This document shows, in pieces, positions 23,675-31,414 of a stretch of DNA of 45,416 nucleotides. This DNA is from Lachnospiraceae bacterium. Its GTDB lineage: Bacteria; Bacillota; Clostridia; Lachnospirales; Lachnospiraceae. The notes beneath the pieces were generated by a model. The model had not been told where the DNA came from. It did not search any database and worked only from the letters and a program-made list of their open reading frames with translations. Location: contig JAUNOI010000010.1 of assembly GCA_030531165.1 (NCBI GenBank), positions 1 to 45,416 on the forward strand. The letters run 5' to 3'. Position 1 is the stretch's first letter. The number at the start of each line of letters is the position of its first letter. A program made the position numbers and the translations under genes.

Positions 23675-23923
23675 ATGACACAGCAGGAATTATCAGAGGT
23701 TCGGGAATCAGTCAGAAAGTATATGGGGCAGAAGATCCGGTTTAGTGCCAATCAGGGCAGGCACCGCTATGAGACATCGGAGGGGATTATTTCGGAGACA
23801 TATCCTAATATTTTTGTTGTACGGGTGATCAGTGATAATCCATATAAAAACAATAAAAAGATGACATTCAGCTACCATGATATCGTAACAAAAGATCTGA
23901 AGATGCAATTGCTGACCAGATAA
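23675..23923 (+). CDS. veg: Veg family protein
   Basis: An 82-residue protein of the Veg family. The conserved block is KIRFSANQGRHRYETSEGII followed by SETYPNIFVVRV and a FSYHDIVT segment. In Bacillus subtilis Veg is abundant in vegetative cells and linked to biofilm matrix gene control and spore outgrowth; its biochemical activity is unknown. Position next to ispE, separated here by the spore gene sipL, is a common firmicute arrangement. The start is ATG 23675, preceded by a TGGAGTGAAG ribosome-binding site. Confidence 0.88.
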   Translation: MTQQELSEVRESVRKYMGQKIRFSANQGRHRYETSEGIISETYPNIFVVRVISDNPYKNNKKMTFSYHDIVTKDLKMQLLTR

Positions 23924-23924
23924 G

Positions 23925-23978
23925 GAATAAAATCCTTTCTCCTTTCATAAGTTATAAGAAAGGCAGGAGGGATTTTTT
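23925..23978 (+). promoter_or_regulatory. Terminator hairpin that also holds the sipL Shine-Dalgarno, with sigma-E-like promoter
   Basis: A 12-bp stem (23929-23940 with 23965-23976, two G-U pairs) plus an inner 4-bp stem ends in six T (23973-23978), so it is a terminator for veg. The 3' arm contains AGGAGG (23965-23970), the only Shine-Dalgarno of sipL. GAATAAA (23925-23931) and CATAAGTT (23946-23953), 14 bases apart, resemble the sigma-E pattern (KMATATT and CATACANT, recalled). A start about 7 bases later, near 23960, would lie inside the hairpin and remove its 5' arm. Confidence 0.5.
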
Positions 23979-25550
23979 ATGGAAATAACAGCAAAACAAT
24001 TAAAAACAACAGCAATGAAAGCTGAAAAGCAGATACAGATTACATTGGATCAGGATAAAAATGTACCGGATACTAAAATAGATATTGAAAGAATTATTTT
24101 ATCAAAAGGAAATATAAAAATACAGGAATCTGAGATTATGGTAGACCGGATCCGGGTCAATGGCGCGCTGGAAGGGGAAGTGCTGTATTTGGGAACGGAC
24201 GGAAATAGCCGATGCAGTGTCATGGAGTTTGCGATTGATTTTGAAGAATATTTTCATATTGAGTCAATCGTGCCGACGGATCATGTGTCGATGATGCCGG
24301 AATTGGAAGATTTGAATATTACATTGATCAACTCCAGAAAGATAGGAATCCGGGCAGTATTGAATTTCTTTGTATCAGTGTCGGATGGACAGGAGATTGA
24401 GTCGATTGCTAATGCGGAAGGAGATGGCGTACAAACTTTACATAAAAATTTATGCATGACACAGCTTATTGTAGATAAAAAGGATATCGTGCGGCTCAAA
24501 GAAGAGGTCGCATTGCCTGCAAATAAACCAAACATCTATGAACCACTTTGGAGCTATCTGGAATTTCAAAAAGTAGAAAGCAGGATTTATGATCATAAGA
24601 TAGAGATTCAGGGTGAATTGTATATCTTTCTGTTGTACCTGGGGGAAGAAGAGCATATGCCGCTTCAGTTTGTAGAATGGGAAGTTCCGATAAAAACGGA
24701 GCTTGAGTGTTATGAATGCATGGAAGGCATGGTCGGTAACATCGGTTATCGGATTACAAGCCGTAGTCTGGAAGTAAAACCGGACATCGATGGAGAGACA
24801 AGAATTTTATCAGCAGAAATTGGTCTGGAAATGGATCTAAAGGTGTATGAAGAGGAGGAAATGCAGATTCTGGATGATGTTTATCATTGGAAAAAAGAAC
24901 TGGTTCCGCATTATCAAACATTCTCCTATCAGCATCTGGTGGCAAAAAATGCTGCAAAGATGAAAATGGATCAACGGATTACGTTAAAACAGGTAAAGGG
25001 ACAGATTCTTCAAATATTGTATATGGATGGAAGCTGTAAAATTGACGAAACAGAAATTGTAGATGGCGGTGTTCATGTAGAAGGCGTTTTAGATGGAGTT
25101 GTCTTATATCTGACTTCCGACGATCATGTCCCGGTAGGAAGTATGCCGATCGTACTTCCATTTTCCTATGTCATCGAAGCGAAGGAGATGAAAAAGGATG
25201 ATCATTATCGCATTCATGCGGCATTGGATCAGATCAATGCTGCATTTTTTGATGGGGATGAGATTGAAGTTAAGGCAGAGGTTACGTTTGATATGATCGT
25301 TCTTTCGCCGGAATCAGCGGATGCTGTCGTTCAGATTGAGGAAAGATCCTTTGATCTGAATAAATTGCAGCAGATGCCGGGCATTATCGGATATATTGTA
25401 AAACCAGGTGATACGTTGTGGAAAATTGCAAAAACATACTACACAACAATCGATTCTATTAAAAAATTGAATGAAGAAGTAGAGGATGAAGTGCGGCCGG
25501 GAATGAAGCTCCTGATTGTGAAAGAAATTGAGGAAAGTCTTGATGTATAA
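23979..25550 (+). CDS. sipL: SPOCS/DUF3794 and LysM protein, SipL-like spore coat/cortex morphogenetic protein
   Basis: A 523-residue protein with three SPOCS (DUF3794) repeats at about 30-105, 185-255 and 335-410 and a C-terminal LysM domain at about 465-515 (IGYIVKPGDTLWKIAKTYYT). This layout matches SipL of Clostridioides difficile, which binds the coat ATPase SpoIVA via its LysM domain and is needed to assemble the coat around the forespore. SipL is made in the mother cell under sigma-E, in line with the weak promoter match upstream. There is no signal peptide. The Shine-Dalgarno lies inside the upstream terminator hairpin. Confidence 0.88.
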   Translation: MEITAKQLKTTAMKAEKQIQITLDQDKNVPDTKIDIERIILSKGNIKIQESEIMVDRIRVNGALEGEVLYLGTDGNSRCSVMEFAIDFEEYFHIESIVPTDHVSMMPELEDLNITLINSRKIGIRAVLNFFVSVSDGQEIESIANAEGDGVQTLHKNLCMTQLIVDKKDIVRLKEEVALPANKPNIYEPLWSYLEFQKVESRIYDHKIEIQGELYIFLLYLGEEEHMPLQFVEWEVPIKTELECYECMEGMVGNIGYRITSRSLEVKPDIDGETRILSAEIGLEMDLKVYEEEEMQILDDVYHWKKELVPHYQTFSYQHLVAKNAAKMKMDQRITLKQVKGQILQILYMDGSCKIDETEIVDGGVHVEGVLDGVVLYLTSDDHVPVGSMPIVLPFSYVIEAKEMKKDDHYRIHAALDQINAAFFDGDEIEVKAEVTFDMIVLSPESADAVVQIEERSFDLNKLQQMPGIIGYIVKPGDTLWKIAKTYYTTIDSIKKLNEEVEDEVRPGMKLLIVKEIEESLDV

Positions 25551-25553
25551 GGC

Positions 25554-25582
25554 TTGCAATTGGCATTTGAATTCGATATAAT
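25554..25582 (+). promoter_or_regulatory. Promoter of ispE
   Basis: TTGCAA (25554-25559), a 17-base spacer and a perfect TATAAT (25577-25582). It starts 4 bases after the sipL stop codon and lies about 75 bases before ispE. Confidence 0.8.
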
Positions 25583-25658
25583 ATGGCTGTATACATAATA
25601 CTGCACAAAAATTAATACAATCTTACGAATGGAAAAATGATGTGGAGAAGGAGAAATT

Positions 25659-26531
25659 ATGAGGGAATTACAGTTGCGCGCATACGGAAAGATCAACCTC
25701 GGATTGGACGTAGTTCGCAAAAGAGAAGATGGTTATCATGAATTGCGCATGATTATGCAGACAGTCGGCTTGTACGATGAGCTAAAGATGAAGATTATTC
25801 CAGAAGATGAGATTCGATTAACGGTGAATTTATCCTTTCTGCCGACGAATGAAAACAATCTAATTTATAAAGCGATTGCAATGCTGAAAGAAGAATTCGG
25901 AATCAAGCAGGGAATAGAAGCGAAGTTGGAGAAGAGAATTCCGGTAGCGGCAGGCATGGCAGGCGGAAGCTCAAATGCGGCTGCGGCACTGGTAGGCATG
26001 AACCGCTTATTTCAATTGGGCCTTTCCAAAAAAAAGCTGATGGATTATGGCGTTCGTTTAGGGGCGGATGTTCCGTATTGTATCATGCGTGGAACGGCTC
26101 TATCAGAAGGAATCGGTGAGATATTGACACCGCTGCCACCTATGCCGGACTGCTATATTTTACTTGCGAAGCCGGGTATCAGTGTTTCCACAAAATATGT
26201 ATATCAGAATTTGAAAGTGAATGAGATCAAAGATCATCCGGACATTGACGGAGTGGTCGATTCATTAAAGCAGGGAGATCTAAAAGGCATTTGTGATCGT
26301 TTGGGAAATGTTCTTGAGACGGTGACGATCAAAGAACATCCGATGATTGAGGAGATTAAGCAATTTATGATCGAACAGGGGGCAGCAGGTGCACTGATGA
26401 GTGGAAGCGGACCTACGATTTTTGGAATCTTTGAAGATAAGGGTGTGGCAAAGAAAGCTCTGGAGAATATGCATCGGTTTGAATATATCAAACAGGCGTA
26501 TGTTGTTGAGCCATTTAACATAAGAAGATAG
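25659..26531 (+). CDS. ispE: 4-diphosphocytidyl-2-C-methyl-D-erythritol kinase
   Basis: A 290-residue GHMP kinase of the MEP (non-mevalonate) isoprenoid pathway; it phosphorylates the 2-hydroxyl of CDP-methylerythritol with ATP. Motifs are AYGKINLGLDV near the N-terminus with the catalytic Lys, the ATP-binding PVAAGMAGGSSNAAAAL at about residues 94-110, RLGADVPYCIMRGTAL, and the C-terminal GALMSGSGPTIFG loop. Length is normal. AAGGAG precedes the ATG. A GntR regulator starts 17 bases after the stop, so the two probably form one transcript. Confidence 0.95.
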   Translation: MRELQLRAYGKINLGLDVVRKREDGYHELRMIMQTVGLYDELKMKIIPEDEIRLTVNLSFLPTNENNLIYKAIAMLKEEFGIKQGIEAKLEKRIPVAAGMAGGSSNAAAALVGMNRLFQLGLSKKKLMDYGVRLGADVPYCIMRGTALSEGIGEILTPLPPMPDCYILLAKPGISVSTKYVYQNLKVNEIKDHPDIDGVVDSLKQGDLKGICDRLGNVLETVTIKEHPMIEEIKQFMIEQGAAGALMSGSGPTIFGIFEDKGVAKKALENMHRFEYIKQAYVVEPFNIRR

Positions 26532-26548
26532 TATTAGGGGAAAAGAAC

Positions 26549-27217
26549 ATGAATGACAAATTAAAAGTTAATATGAATGAATATTTACCGTTAAGGGATG
26601 TTGTATTTAATATCTTAAGGCAGGCAATTATTACGGGAGAATTTGCTCCGGGGGAACGATTGATGGAAATCGCTCTGGCAGAAAGGCTCGGTGTCAGCCG
26701 CACACCGGTTCGAGAAGCGATACGTAAACTGGAACTGGAAGGTCTGGTTGTGATGATTCCGAGAAAGGGAGCGGAAGTTGCAAGGATTACGGAAAAAGAT
26801 CTGAGAGACATTCTGGATGTACGCTGTGCTCTTGAAGAGCTGAGTGCATCGTTGGCGGCCGAAAAGATTAATGATGAGCAGAAGAAAGAATTAAAATTTG
26901 CACTCATTGCTTTTGAAAAAGCGATCAAATCAGGTGATACTGCGGAAATCGCTGATAAGGACATGGATTTTCACGATGTGATCTTTGACATTGCGGATAA
27001 TCCGAGATTAACAACGATTGCAAATAATCTTCGGGAACTGATCTACCGCTATCGTTTGGAATATGTCAAGGATTTTGATTATCATGATACCCTGATTCAT
27101 GAACATCGCCAGCTGACAGAGGCAATTCTCAACCATCATGCCGATAAGGCGCGGTATATTATGAAGACGCATATTTATAATCAGGAAATAACGGTAATTA
27201 AGAGCATTCAGGAATAA
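26549..27217 (+). CDS. GntR family transcriptional regulator (FadR/FCD subfamily)
   Basis: A 222-residue one-component regulator. The N-terminal winged helix (about 12-75) contains APGERLMEIALAERLGVSRTPVREAIRKLELEGLV, shown here as consecutive family motifs. The C-terminal FCD ligand domain has candidate metal ligands in KDMDFHDVIF (Asp/His), HEHRQL and KTHIYN. Such regulators usually bind small organic acids. In clostridia a gene of this type commonly follows ispE, and the target is unknown; it might instead control the dehydrogenase pair downstream. AGGGGAA is its ribosome-binding site. Confidence 0.88.
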   Translation: MNDKLKVNMNEYLPLRDVVFNILRQAIITGEFAPGERLMEIALAERLGVSRTPVREAIRKLELEGLVVMIPRKGAEVARITEKDLRDILDVRCALEELSASLAAEKINDEQKKELKFALIAFEKAIKSGDTAEIADKDMDFHDVIFDIADNPRLTTIANNLRELIYRYRLEYVKDFDYHDTLIHEHRQLTEAILNHHADKARYIMKTHIYNQEITVIKSIQE

Positions 27218-27226
27218 AATATGTGG

Positions 27227-27258
27227 CAGGCATTTGTTAGTAAAATAGCGGATGCCTG
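27227..27258 (+). terminator. Weak terminator-like hairpin after the GntR gene
   Basis: A 7-bp stem (CAGGCAT 27227-27233 with ATGCCTG 27252-27258) and an 18-base loop, followed only by GTTTCTC-like sequence. Termination would be weak at best. Confidence 0.35.
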
Positions 27259-27299
27259 TTTCTCAGCGTTTAGCTGTATATAGAAAGGAAAAGAAGCAT

Positions 27300-28499
27300 A
27301 TGCATACGATAAAGAAATTATATTGCAGAATATTTCAGAGAGGGTTGAAGACGGCTTTGCCGTTTTTGCCATATCGGAAGCCAAAGATCGTAAGAAATGT
27401 GGGGGATATACCGGCAATATTGCAGAAAAAGAAGCGGGAGAATGTGCTGATCATTACGGATGCGGGAATCAGTCAATTGGGATTGACGAAGCGTCTGGAA
27501 GTTGAATTGATTGACGCTGGGATTCCATATGTTTATTATAATAAGACAGTTGCGAACCCTACAACAAACAATGTAGCGGAAGCACTGGAACTGTATCATA
27601 AACACGGATGTCAGGCAATTATCGGATTTGGCGGGGGATCCAGTATGGATTGTGCGAAAGCAGTCGGAGCGAAAGTTGCCAGACCGAAGAAGCCACTGGC
27701 TAAGATGAAGGGAATTTTAAAAGTTGTGAAACGCATTCCGTTGCTGATCGCTGTTCCGACAACGGCGGGTACAGGAAGTGAGACGACATTGGCAGCGGTA
27801 ATCGTGGATTCTGAGACGAGACATAAGTATGCGATCAATGATTTTCCATTAATACCGAGATATGCAGTACTCGATCCTCGCGTTACACTCAGCCTCCCAA
27901 AGTTCGTTACAGCGACAACCGGAATGGATGCCCTTACACATGCAGTTGAAGCTTATATCGGGCGTTCTACGACACCGGGAACGAGAAAAGATGCTCTAAT
28001 GGCAGTGAAATTAATTTTTGAAAACCTGGATACCGCTTATATGGATGGGAAAAATAAAGCAGCAAGACAGAATATGTTATTGGCGGCCTATGATGCAGGA
28101 TGTGCGTTTACAAAATCATATGTTGGTTATGTACATGCAGTTGCACATTCATTGGGCGGTGAATACAATGTTCCGCACGGACTTGCGAATGCGATCCTGC
28201 TTCCGTTCGTGTTGGAAGAATATGGTGAAACAATTCATAAAAAATTAAAGGAACTCGCAATTGCAGCAGGACTCGTTGGTGAGCATACGCCGGTGGATAT
28301 TGCGGCAAAGGTATTTATCGAAGAGATCAAGGATATGAAAAAGAGGTTCGGAATCGGAGATACTGTGCCTGAGATTCGGGAAGAGGATATACCAAAACTC
28401 GCAAAATATGCGGACAAAGAGGCGAATCCATTGTATCCGGTACCGGTACTCATGGATGCAAAAGAATTAGAGAAGTTCTATTATATGTTAATGGAATAG
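27300..28499 (+). CDS. Iron-containing alcohol dehydrogenase
   Basis: A 399-residue group III (iron-dependent) alcohol dehydrogenase. Nucleotide-binding GFGGGSSMDCAKAVGA lies at about 106-121. Metal-binding and active-site segments are TTAGTGSETTLAAV, GMDALTHAVEAYIG and HAVAHSLGGEYNVPHGLANA (about 280-299). A basic N-terminus of about 30 residues precedes the usual start of the fold. ATG 27300 is chosen because AGAAAGGA (27282-27289) is about 10 bases upstream; the frame opens 16 codons earlier without such a site. With the aldehyde dehydrogenase gene 12 bases downstream it may interconvert alcohol, aldehyde and acid; the substrate is unknown. Confidence 0.9.
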   Translation: MHTIKKLYCRIFQRGLKTALPFLPYRKPKIVRNVGDIPAILQKKKRENVLIITDAGISQLGLTKRLEVELIDAGIPYVYYNKTVANPTTNNVAEALELYHKHGCQAIIGFGGGSSMDCAKAVGAKVARPKKPLAKMKGILKVVKRIPLLIAVPTTAGTGSETTLAAVIVDSETRHKYAINDFPLIPRYAVLDPRVTLSLPKFVTATTGMDALTHAVEAYIGRSTTPGTRKDALMAVKLIFENLDTAYMDGKNKAARQNMLLAAYDAGCAFTKSYVGYVHAVAHSLGGEYNVPHGLANAILLPFVLEEYGETIHKKLKELAIAAGLVGEHTPVDIAAKVFIEEIKDMKKRFGIGDTVPEIREEDIPKLAKYADKEANPLYPVPVLMDAKELEKFYYMLME

Positions 28500-28511
28500 G
28501 GGAGATAGAAG

Positions 28512-29891
28512 ATGAAAGCAGAGGAAATCAAACAGATCGTTGAGGAGCAAAGAGCATATTTTTATCAGGGGAAAACGCTGGATACAGGGCGGAGAATCAA
28601 GGCATTAAAAAGATTAAAGGCCTGCATTCAAAAATATGAAAAAGAGATTGGCGAAGCGATAAAAAAGGATCTCGGTAAAAGCGCATTTGAAAGTTATATG
28701 TGTGAGACGGGTTTAACATTGAGTGAGTTCAGCTATATGATCGGTCACGTGAAGAAATTTGCAAAAGAAAAGACCGTGTGGACTCCGCTGTCGCAGTTTT
28801 GTTCCAGAAGTTATAAGAAACCGTCACCATATGGCGTTGTTCTGATCATGAGTCCGTGGAACTATCCGTTTATGCTGACGATGGAACCGCTTGCAGATGC
28901 AATTGCAGCGGGTAATACGGTCGTATTAAAACCGAGTGCGTATTCCCCTCATACAAGCGAAATGATCCGAAAGATTGTAGAGGAATGCTTTGACAGGCGA
29001 TATGTCGCGGTAGTAACCGGGGGACGAGAGGAGAATATGTATTTGCTGGATGAGAAGTTTGATTATATTTTCTTTACCGGCAGCCAGAGTGTTGGCAAAG
29101 TGGTAATGGAAAAGGCATCCAGGCATCTGACTCCTGTTACGCTGGAACTCGGGGGAAAAAGTCCGTGTATCGTAGAGAAATCTGCAAATATCAGGCTTGC
29201 AGCAAAGAGAATCGTATTTGGAAAGTATTTAAACTGCGGACAGACCTGTGTAGCTCCTGATTATATCTATTGTGATGCGGCGATCAGGGAAGAATTGGTC
29301 AGAGAGATCAAGAAGCAGATCAAACATCAATACGGTAAAAATCCATTCAAAAACAAGAATTACGGTAAAATTATCAACGAAAAACATTTTAAACGCATCT
29401 GCGGGTTGATCGACAGCCAAAAAGTTGTTCATGGTGGAAGATCGGATGCAGCTACATTACAGATCGAACCGACTGTAATGGATCAGGTATCCTTTGAAGA
29501 TGCAGTGATGCAGGAAGAAATTTTCGGTCCGATCATGCCGATTTTAACTTATGAATCTCTGGATCAGGCGGTTCAGAAGATAAATTCGATGCAGCATCCG
29601 CTGGCACTTTATATTTTCAGCTCCGATAAAGAAGTTATTCGTAAAATAACGGAACGATGCAGTTATGGAGGAGGGTGTGTCAATGATACGATCATCCATC
29701 TTGCTACGAGTGAAATGGGATTTGGAGGTTTTGGTGAAAGCGGTATGGGTTCCTATCACGGTAAAGATGGATTTGATACATTCAGCCATTATAAAAGCAT
29801 GGTGGATAAAAAGACATGGCTTGACTTGCCGATGAGGTATCAGCCGTATCGAAAATTATATGATAAACTGATTCATTTATTTTTAAGATAA
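28512..29891 (+). CDS. Aldehyde dehydrogenase (NAD(P)+, class 3-like)
   Basis: A 459-residue ALDH of the short class 3 type. The catalytic base is Glu212 in TLELGGKSP and the nucleophile Cys246 in NCGQTCVAPDY. The cofactor region has MSPWNYPFMLTMEPLADA and FFTGSQSVGKVVM. The C-terminus ends in a basic hydrophobic tail (RKLYDKLIHLFLR), similar to the membrane-associating tails of fatty-aldehyde dehydrogenases, but shorter. It is coupled to the upstream iron alcohol dehydrogenase. Its stop codon TAA overlaps a possible sigma-G -35 for gerA. Confidence 0.9.
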   Translation: MKAEEIKQIVEEQRAYFYQGKTLDTGRRIKALKRLKACIQKYEKEIGEAIKKDLGKSAFESYMCETGLTLSEFSYMIGHVKKFAKEKTVWTPLSQFCSRSYKKPSPYGVVLIMSPWNYPFMLTMEPLADAIAAGNTVVLKPSAYSPHTSEMIRKIVEECFDRRYVAVVTGGREENMYLLDEKFDYIFFTGSQSVGKVVMEKASRHLTPVTLELGGKSPCIVEKSANIRLAAKRIVFGKYLNCGQTCVAPDYIYCDAAIREELVREIKKQIKHQYGKNPFKNKNYGKIINEKHFKRICGLIDSQKVVHGGRSDAATLQIEPTVMDQVSFEDAVMQEEIFGPIMPILTYESLDQAVQKINSMQHPLALYIFSSDKEVIRKITERCSYGGGCVNDTIIHLATSEMGFGGFGESGMGSYHGKDGFDTFSHYKSMVDKKTWLDLPMRYQPYRKLYDKLIHLFLR

Positions 29892-29941
29892 ATATTATTT
29901 CATTTTTTACACATACTAGCTCCTGAAAAGGAGCTAGTATG
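29890..29941 (+). promoter_or_regulatory. Perfect hairpin hiding the gerA Shine-Dalgarno and ATG, with sigma-G-like promoter in its 5' arm
   Basis: Bases 29912-29924 are the exact reverse complement of 29929-29941, giving a 13-bp stem closed by a GAAA tetraloop (29925-29928). The 3' arm contains AGGAG (29929-29933) and ends with the gerA ATG (29939-29941), so both ribosome-binding site and start codon are paired. The 5' arm begins CATACTA (29912-29918), identical to the recalled sigma-G -10 consensus; AAATA (29890-29894), 17 bases upstream, matches GHATR in 4 of 5 positions. A start about 7 bases after the -10 falls in the loop. No T run follows, so it is not a terminator. Confidence 0.65.
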
Positions 29942-31399
29942 CAGATCAAAACATTTATTTTCCCGGATTTACAATTAAATATCGATTATCTCAATGAACG
30001 GTTTCGCGATTGCGATGACATGATAAAAAAGCGGTTTCAGATCGGACAGCGCAGAAATCATGCCTTTTACCTGATTTATGCGGATGGACTTGCTGATTCA
30101 GTGATGATTCAGGACAATGTCATTCGTCCTTTGCTGGTTGAACCTTTGAAAGATTATCCGAGATCTTTGGAAAACTGGATCATTGAAAGTGCAGATAGAA
30201 GAAAGATTTTTGATATGGAAGAGGCGATTACGAATATTCTTGCCGGAAATACACTTCTATTTTTTGATGAGTGTGATTTTGCGATTATGGTTTCGAGTAA
30301 AAAGTTCCCGGTTCGAGGGATTGAATCGCCGGATCAGGAAGCATCGATCCGTGGGCCAAAGGACAGTTTTAATGAAAGTCTCAGATTTAGCACGGCGCTG
30401 ATTCGCAGAAGGATCAGGGACACGCGTTTAAAGGTAGAACAGGTGCAAGTCGGGGTACGGAGTAAAACGGATCTGGCAATCATGTATATGGAAGATCTTG
30501 TGCATCCAGAAATTCTCGCCCAGATAAGAACAGAGATAAAGGAAATCTGTGTAGACGGTATCCTGGACAGCGGGGTTTTGGAACAGTTTTTGGAGAAGAA
30601 AGTAAATTCACCATTTCCACAGTATCAACATACGCAGAGGCCGGATAAAGTTTCTAGTGGAATTTTAGAGGGCCGGATAGCAGTCGTTGTGGATAACTCT
30701 CCGGATGTGTTGTTGCTTCCGGTAACTTTAAATGTCTTTTTCCAGGCAGGTGATGATTATTATAATCGTTGGGAGACCGCAACATTCGGCAGACTTTTAA
30801 GGTACATTGCAGCTATGATAGCGATTGGGCTTCCCGGACTTTATATTGCGATTGCTGATTTTCATACGGATGTCGTGCCCACGGATCTGGTGCTTTTTTT
30901 TGCAAAAGCCAGGGAGAGTGTTCCGTTTCCGGTCGTGGTGGAAGTGTTAATGATGGAAATTGCATTTGAACTGTTAAGGGAGGCGGGAATCCGGCTGCCC
31001 GGACAGCTTGGAGGAACAATCGGCATCGTCGGTGGTCTGATCGTCGGACAGGCTGCTGTGGATGCAGGGCTTGTGAGTACGATCGTAGTCATTATTGTTT
31101 CTCTGACAGCAATCGCTTCCTTTTCTGTTCCGAGCGAAAGCTTTCGCGGGGCATTTCAATTGTTGAAATTTGTCATGATCGCTTTCTGCACTTTATGGGG
31201 ACTTTACGGATATTTTCTCGGATTTCTTGCTATTTTGATTCATCTGTGCAGTTTGGAAAGCTATGGGGTTCCTTATTTGTCGCCGACGGTGCACGGGGGA
31301 GCAGAAAAGGATTATATTGTGCGAATGCCATGGAAAATGCTGAACCTGCGCCCTTCATTTACACGGGCAGATGCAAGGAGACGGCAGAATAGAGAATGA
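29939..31399 (+). CDS. gerA: GerA-family spore germinant receptor subunit A
   Basis: A 486-residue GerA/GerAA-type protein of the inner spore membrane. The N-terminal cytoplasmic region (about 1-240) includes NHAFYLIYADGLADSVMIQDNVI and ESLRFSTALIRRRIRDTRLKVEQ, typical of the family. The C-terminal half carries about five membrane helices, with the conserved GLPGLYIAIADFHTDVVP, EVLMMEIAFELLREAGIRLP and GTIGIVGGLIVGQAAVDAGLVS blocks. With subunits B and C it senses nutrients and triggers germination. It is followed 15 bases after its stop by the fused B-C gene. Its start codon lies inside a perfect hairpin. Confidence 0.93.
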   Translation: MQIKTFIFPDLQLNIDYLNERFRDCDDMIKKRFQIGQRRNHAFYLIYADGLADSVMIQDNVIRPLLVEPLKDYPRSLENWIIESADRRKIFDMEEAITNILAGNTLLFFDECDFAIMVSSKKFPVRGIESPDQEASIRGPKDSFNESLRFSTALIRRRIRDTRLKVEQVQVGVRSKTDLAIMYMEDLVHPEILAQIRTEIKEICVDGILDSGVLEQFLEKKVNSPFPQYQHTQRPDKVSSGILEGRIAVVVDNSPDVLLLPVTLNVFFQAGDDYYNRWETATFGRLLRYIAAMIAIGLPGLYIAIADFHTDVVPTDLVLFFAKARESVPFPVVVEVLMMEIAFELLREAGIRLPGQLGGTIGIVGGLIVGQAAVDAGLVSTIVVIIVSLTAIASFSVPSESFRGAFQLLKFVMIAFCTLWGLYGYFLGFLAILIHLCSLESYGVPYLSPTVHGGAEKDYIVRMPWKMLNLRPSFTRADARRRQNRE

Positions 31400-31414
31400 G
31401 AAGGATGTGTGGGA

